From the NCBI GenBank assembly GCA_013695245.1, contig JACDAW010000263.1, forward strand, positions 1 to 19,165: a stretch of DNA of 19,165 bases, written 5' to 3'. Source of the stretch: Pyrinomonadaceae bacterium. GTDB lineage: Bacteria > Acidobacteriota > Blastocatellia > Pyrinomonadales > Pyrinomonadaceae. Each line of letters opens with the position of its first letter. Position 1 is the stretch's first letter. The notes beneath the pieces are model-generated. The model was not told the origin of the DNA. It saw only the letters and a list, made by a program, of their open reading frames with translations, and made no database searches. The translations under genes and the position numbers were made by a program. This document shows positions 16,019-19,165 of the stretch, one piece after another.

Positions 16019-16349
16019 TTATATCTTTAGATTCTCCCGCAATAACGCAACGACCTCATCAACAATCTGCTTCAATGAATCTTCTGTTAGTTCCCCAACC
16101 TGTGAGACCAGCAAGCTACGATTAGCGGTAAACAGCTTTGCCGGACGTGCATAACTGACTACCCGCAAAGAACCTGAAGCAAAACTTAATAGCATGGGCA
16201 TCTGCATAAGCCTTGCTCGTAATCTGACATAAAGCGAAATCACCTTTCCCAGCATCAGCTAGAACAACTGCCGGACGTAGCTTCGATTGTGACAAATCAG
16301 AGAAGAGGAAAGGAACAAGCACTACCGCACCGACTGAAGGTGTGACCAT
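16019..16349 (-). pseudogene. PemK/MazF-family toxin, apparently frameshifted
   Basis: The start (ATG at 16349, GGAGG about 10 bases upstream) encodes an intact PemK/MazF N-terminus: GAVVLVPFLFSDLSQSKLRPAVVLAD, then FALCQITSKAYADAHAIKF. That frame then runs into unrelated residues and stops at 16122. The rest of the toxin (FASGSLRVVSYARPAKLFTANRSLL to VVALLREN) continues in the neighbouring minus-strand frame and ends at 16019. The switch is at the four-base run at 16181-16184. About five residues usual between AIK and FASGS also appear to be missing, consistent with a small deletion of roughly 14 bases. Such toxins are mRNA endoribonucleases. The rebuilt length of about 108 residues is normal. 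It follows its antitoxin with a 28-bp overlap. A sequencing error is possible. Confidence 0.8.
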
Positions 16350-16543
16350 GCTTCATCCTCCTCCGGCTTCATCCAATCTTCAGCAAGAGATTGTTCGCTT
16401 AATAAAGCTGTTTCCGAAACTTTCGCAGATGGTTCTGCCTCTAGGATTGTGACCAAAGCCCGCCGCGCTTCTTTCAGCCGGATGTTTTCGAGCAACTGAA
16501 CCTTTCCTGTTTCATCAATGATCGCTTCGATGGTTTGAATCAT
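16322..16543 (-). CDS. Antitoxin of the PemK/MazF-type pair
   Basis: This 73-residue protein has a short beta-rich DNA-binding-type N-terminus (MIQTIEAIIDETGKVQLLENI), then a helix (EARRALVTILE) and an acidic toxin-binding tail (LAEDWMKPEEDEAW). This pattern recurs in antitoxins placed just upstream of PemK-type toxins. GGAGG 8 bases before the ATG supports the start. A GATAAT element lies about 29 bases upstream on the minus strand, without a convincing -35. The reading frame is intact while the downstream toxin is not. The antitoxin may therefore persist because it neutralises a relative elsewhere, or because the decay is recent. Partners of this type normally repress their own operon; no operator was proven here. 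Confidence 0.78.
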   Translation of the reverse strand: MIQTIEAIIDETGKVQLLENIRLKEARRALVTILEAEPSAKVSETALLSEQSLAEDWMKPEEDEAWSHLQSVR

Positions 16544-16624
16544 AATCTCAACCTCCGCTTACATTTTCCGCATTATCATCGAAATCGGCAAATACTGAAC
16601 TATTATTATGCCGCAAAAGTGATG

Positions 16625-16651
16625 CATAACTACGTTATAGGCGGAGTTATG
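16625..16651. repeat. Overlapping inverted repeats upstream of the toxin-antitoxin pair
   Basis: CATAACT (16625-16631) pairs with AGTTATG (16645-16651). Within it ATAAC-TAC-GTTAT (16626-16638) is a second perfect inverted repeat, so GTTAT occurs twice 12 bases apart. The element is about 80-110 bp upstream of the antitoxin start and 60 bp beyond the lpxB stop. It could be an operator, a scar of insertion, or an lpxB 3' hairpin. None is established. Confidence 0.3.
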
Positions 16652-16711
16652 TTGTAGTCCTAAGCAAGATAGAGTAATCCAGTGTACGCCGATTGCACTC
16701 AAGTAGTTTAC

Positions 16712-17926
16712 TCACTCTTCTCCGATACGCCAATCGCTCACGGTGCGCAAAATTCTATCGGCGGCTTTGTCCGATGCGTCGCCTGTGCCGAGTCGCGCGG
16801 TCGCTTCGCGGAGACGTGTGCGCGCCGCTTGGTTATGAGCGGGGTCGAGCAGTTGGATGAGTTCTGCGGCGAGGCGTTGGGGCGTGAAATCGTTTTGCAT
16901 TAGTTCGGGAGCGATGCGTTCTTCGGCGATGAGGTTGACGAGTCCGAAATGCTCGGTGTTGATGAGGCGACCCAAAGTGTTCCAGTTGAGCCACGATTCT
17001 TTATAGACGATGACGAGCGGCGTGCCGAATATTGCCGCTTCGAGCGTCGCTGTGCCCGATGCGACGGCTGCTGCGTCTGCGGCGGCCAAAGCTTCGTGCG
17101 TTGCGCCTTGCACGATGCGCAGACGTTCGCGCAAGAAGCGCGTCTGAGCGTGTCGGCTGTGCAACGTAGCGAGAAGCGGCTCGACTTCGACGGGCGAGCG
17201 ATTTCCCGCGAGCGCAAGCGCGAACTGCGTTGCGGGGTGAAGTTCTAAAATTTTCAGTGCCGCTTCGAGCATCAACGGTAAATTGCGCGCGAGTTCGAGG
17301 CGACGACTGCCGGGCAGAAGCGCGATGACGGGTTGCGCGGGATTCAAATTGTTCGCGCGGCAAAACTCCGCTTTATCAAGGCGCGGCTTCACGCTTCGAT
17401 TGGCGAGCGGGTGTCCGATGAATTCGACGTGTCCGACGCCGCGCGCTTTATACCACTCCGGCTCAAAGGGAAGGATGGCGAGTAGCAGATCGACATCGCG
17501 GGCGATCTGGCGCACGCGATAAGCGCGCCACGCCCAGAGTTGCGGGCTAATATAATAAATGATCTTAAAGCCGCGACGGTGAAGCGCGTGCGCGAGGCGC
17601 AAGTTAAATTCCGGCCAATCAACAAGGACAATCGCATCGGGTTTTCGTTCGCTGGCAGCGCGCTTTAGTTGATTAAAGATGCGCCAAAACTTTGGTAACG
17701 CGCGCCCTACTTCAAACAAACCTGTGATCGCCAAATCGTCCGTGCGCGCAATCGTCTCGACTCCGGCGCGGCGCATCTCCTCGCCCGTCGCGCCAAAGCA
17801 TTCGAGTTGCGCATCAGGAATGCTCCCCCGCAGCGAATGAACCAACGCGGCCGCATGATTGTCGCCCGAAGCTTCACCGGCGACGATCATTAAACGTAAG
17901 TTTTCACTGTTCGAGTTTGTCTGCAC
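16712..17926 (-). CDS. lpxB: Lipid-A-disaccharide synthase
   Basis: LpxB (GT19) joins lipid X and UDP-2,3-diacylglucosamine into the lipid A disaccharide at the inner face of the cytoplasmic membrane. The protein has the defining N-terminal VAGEASGDNHAA, ITGLFEVGRALPKF, VDWPEFNLRLAHAL, YYISPQLWAWRAYR and VEFIGHPLANR blocks, then LLPGSRRLELARNLP and the C-terminal VASGTATLEAAIFGTPLVIVYK. At 404 residues it is slightly long because the GTG start at 17926 adds twelve residues before the ATG at 17890, which lies directly before the conserved strand. Neither start has a Shine-Dalgarno. TATATT sits six bases before the GTG, so a leaderless message is possible. It diverges from lptD, another lipid A/LPS gene, across about 200 bp. 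Confidence 0.95.
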   Translation of the reverse strand: MQTNSNSENLRLMIVAGEASGDNHAAALVHSLRGSIPDAQLECFGATGEEMRRAGVETIARTDDLAITGLFEVGRALPKFWRIFNQLKRAASERKPDAIVLVDWPEFNLRLAHALHRRGFKIIYYISPQLWAWRAYRVRQIARDVDLLLAILPFEPEWYKARGVGHVEFIGHPLANRSVKPRLDKAEFCRANNLNPAQPVIALLPGSRRLELARNLPLMLEAALKILELHPATQFALALAGNRSPVEVEPLLATLHSRHAQTRFLRERLRIVQGATHEALAAADAAAVASGTATLEAAIFGTPLVIVYKESWLNWNTLGRLINTEHFGLVNLIAEERIAPELMQNDFTPQRLAAELIQLLDPAHNQAARTRLREATARLGTGDASDKAADRILRTVSDWRIGEE

Positions 17927-18128
17927 AAAATAAATATAGCAGCAGTCGCTTAATCGCGCGGCGCTAAGCTTCGCTTTGCTTCAACTCGCGCAGTGCTTAA
18001 CTTGTCGCACCTCGCGGGCGCGTGATAGCATCGGCGCGCTTGTGGGATGCTGAAATTTAACGCTCATCATTTGGAATTATTGAATCAAAGTTGAGTTTTT
18101 GGTTTGCTTAAGTTCTCGGAGAGCCTTT
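17927..18128. promoter_or_regulatory. Divergent lpxB-lptD intergenic region
   Basis: These 202 bp must contain promoters for both genes. On the minus strand TATATT (17934-17939) lies six bases from the lpxB GTG. On the plus strand GGAGAG (18118-18123) is the lptD ribosome-binding site, five bases before its TTG. The region just before it (18060-18115) is AT-rich. I see no confident -35/-10 pair for lptD and no clear operator. Confidence 0.4.
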
Positions 18129-19165
18129 TTGTCGAGTCTGTTTTTCGCTAACAAAACATTTTCACCGTGGTTGCTGTTGAGCAAAGCGTGCTGCCTAGTT
18201 GTGCTCTGCCTTCTCGCATTGCCTTATGTGCGCGCGCAGCAGACGAATCCGGTTGACAGACAAGTAACGAACCCGATCACAGATACGCCGAACGTCAATC
18301 CGACGACGCAGGAACAACCCATCCGCTCGCGCCAATCAGTGCAAGCGCCGGACGGAAGCCTCCTCTCGAATGAACAGCTCGACGTTGACGCCGACAGCGA
18401 AGTTATCACGGGAACGAATGCGGCGAATAACCGCGTTGTGGTTTACGAAGGTAACGTTGACGCGCGCATCGGCGTCTATCGTTTGCAAACCGATAAGCTG
18501 ACGGTTTATACGGCAACTAACCGCGTGATCGCTGAAGGCAACGTCGTCTTTGATCAGCGTTTGGCGAACGGCACGGAGCAGCGCATCACAGGCACGCGCG
18601 CCGAATTTAATTACGCGACGAAGCTGGGCTTCTTCCTTAACTCAACCGGCTACACGAACCAGACGCAAGACGGCACGATCATCTATTTCACTGCCGACCG
18701 AGTTGAGAAGGTGAGCGCCAATCGCATCGTCGCCTTCAACACGCAGATTACGGCGTGCGATGAGGACGTGCCGAAGTGGAGCTTCAATGCGCGTCAGGCT
18801 GAGATCACTTTGAACGACCGCGTGAGAGTGCGCCGCCCGACGTTTCGCGTAAAAGGCATTCCCATTCTCGCGCTTCCGTTCGCTTCGATCTCAATTAAGC
18901 GGCAAGACCGCGCTTCCGGTTTCTTGACACCGACTTTTAGCGGTTCGGGCAACAAAGGTTTTCGTCTTTCAAACGCTTACTATCAAACCTTAGGTCGCTC
19001 AGCTGACATCACTTTTCGCAACGACATCTACACGCAACGTGGCGTCGGCTTCGGAGCAGACTTGCGCACACGCGCCAACTCTCGCTCGTTCCTAGACATG
19101 GGTTTTTACACCGTCAAAGATCGCCTCTTCGGCCCCAAAACGAGCGACGCGAATCCTGATCAAGG
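18129..19165 (+). CDS. lptD: LPS-assembly protein LptD (OstA), 3' truncated by window end
   Basis: LptD is the outer-membrane barrel that inserts LPS into the outer leaflet together with LptE. The start is TTG at 18129 with GGAGAG five bases upstream. It gives a signal peptide with a hydrophobic core (LVVLCLLALPYV), cleaved near Ala36. A polar Thr/Asn/Pro/Gln-rich linker (to about residue 80) leads into the OstA/LptA-like jellyroll. This runs from VVVYEGNVDARIGVYRLQTDKL through GTRAEFNYATKLGFF to TACDEDVPKWSFNARQAEI, whose CxxxxPxW pattern is standard in LptD. The barrel entry follows: PILALPFASISIKRQDRASGFLTP, then YYQTLGRSADITFRNDIYTQRG. About 345 codons are present; most of the barrel lies beyond the window. 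It pairs logically with divergent lpxB. Confidence 0.93.
   Translation, partial: MSSLFFANKTFSPWLLLSKACCLVVLCLLALPYVRAQQTNPVDRQVTNPITDTPNVNPTTQEQPIRSRQSVQAPDGSLLSNEQLDVDADSEVITGTNAANNRVVVYEGNVDARIGVYRLQTDKLTVYTATNRVIAEGNVVFDQRLANGTEQRITGTRAEFNYATKLGFFLNSTGYTNQTQDGTIIYFTADRVEKVSANRIVAFNTQITACDEDVPKWSFNARQAEITLNDRVRVRRPTFRVKGIPILALPFASISIKRQDRASGFLTPTFSGSGNKGFRLSNAYYQTLGRSADITFRNDIYTQRGVGFGADLRTRANSRSFLDMGFYTVKDRLFGPKTSDANPDQ

Noticed and set aside
16019..16349. Programmed ribosomal frameshift in the toxin gene
   Set aside because: The only slippery feature is a four-base run with no stimulatory structure seen, and residues are also missing beside it. Mutation explains this better.
15804..16711. 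Integron cassette (attC) or insertion-sequence remnant around the toxin-antitoxin pair
   Set aside because: GTTAT-type repeats are present, but they do not match attC core consensus sites, and no integrase, transposase, terminal repeats or target duplications were seen.

Overview
The window is from a diderm bacterium of moderately high GC. It carries lipid A and LPS-export genes (lpxB, lptD), an ArgR-controlled arginine cluster, many TTG and GTG starts, and an N-acylornithine-type carbamoyltransferase in place of ordinary ornithine carbamoyltransferase. Gene content and protein style fit an Acidobacteriota relative (for example Blastocatellia). That placement is an inference from memory of similar proteins and could not be tested here.

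Left edge (1-2727): the 3' part of a GT4 glycosyltransferase (+) converges on a secreted DUF885 protein (-), with a strong stem-loop between them. Positions 2826-11906 hold the arginine region. argH (-) and argR (+) diverge from an AT-rich intergenic stretch with ARG-box-like palindromes. The rightward set is argR, argG, an unrecognised P-loop protein resembling DUF1611, argC, argD, a small GNAT protein, argF' and argB. All are on one strand with gaps of 16-63 bp, or a 4-bp overlap at argF'/argB, and the set ends at a clear intrinsic terminator. Together these genes cover acyl-glutamate phosphorylation, reduction, transamination, carbamoylation of an acyl-ornithine, and conversion of citrulline to arginine. 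No N-acylglutamate synthase (argA/argJ) and no deacylase is recognisable. Active-site positions in ArgF' (Thr92 where acetylornithine enzymes have Glu; Ile300 where they have the modified Lys) point to N-succinylornithine rather than N-acetylornithine. The P-loop protein is a candidate for the missing acyl-transfer step.

Positions 11929-15215 hold a BI-1 family membrane protein (-) and, divergently, zwf-pgl (+), the first two steps of the oxidative pentose phosphate pathway. Positions 15193-16543 look like a small accessory insertion: a phage-lysin-like GH19 protein with an unusually complete Shine-Dalgarno, followed by a PemK/MazF-type toxin-antitoxin pair whose toxin gene appears frameshifted. 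The right edge holds lpxB (-) diverging from lptD (+). The lptD gene starts with TTG and runs off the end of the window.

No rRNA, tRNA, CRISPR array or insertion sequence was seen. No gene-free stretch exceeds about 230 bp.
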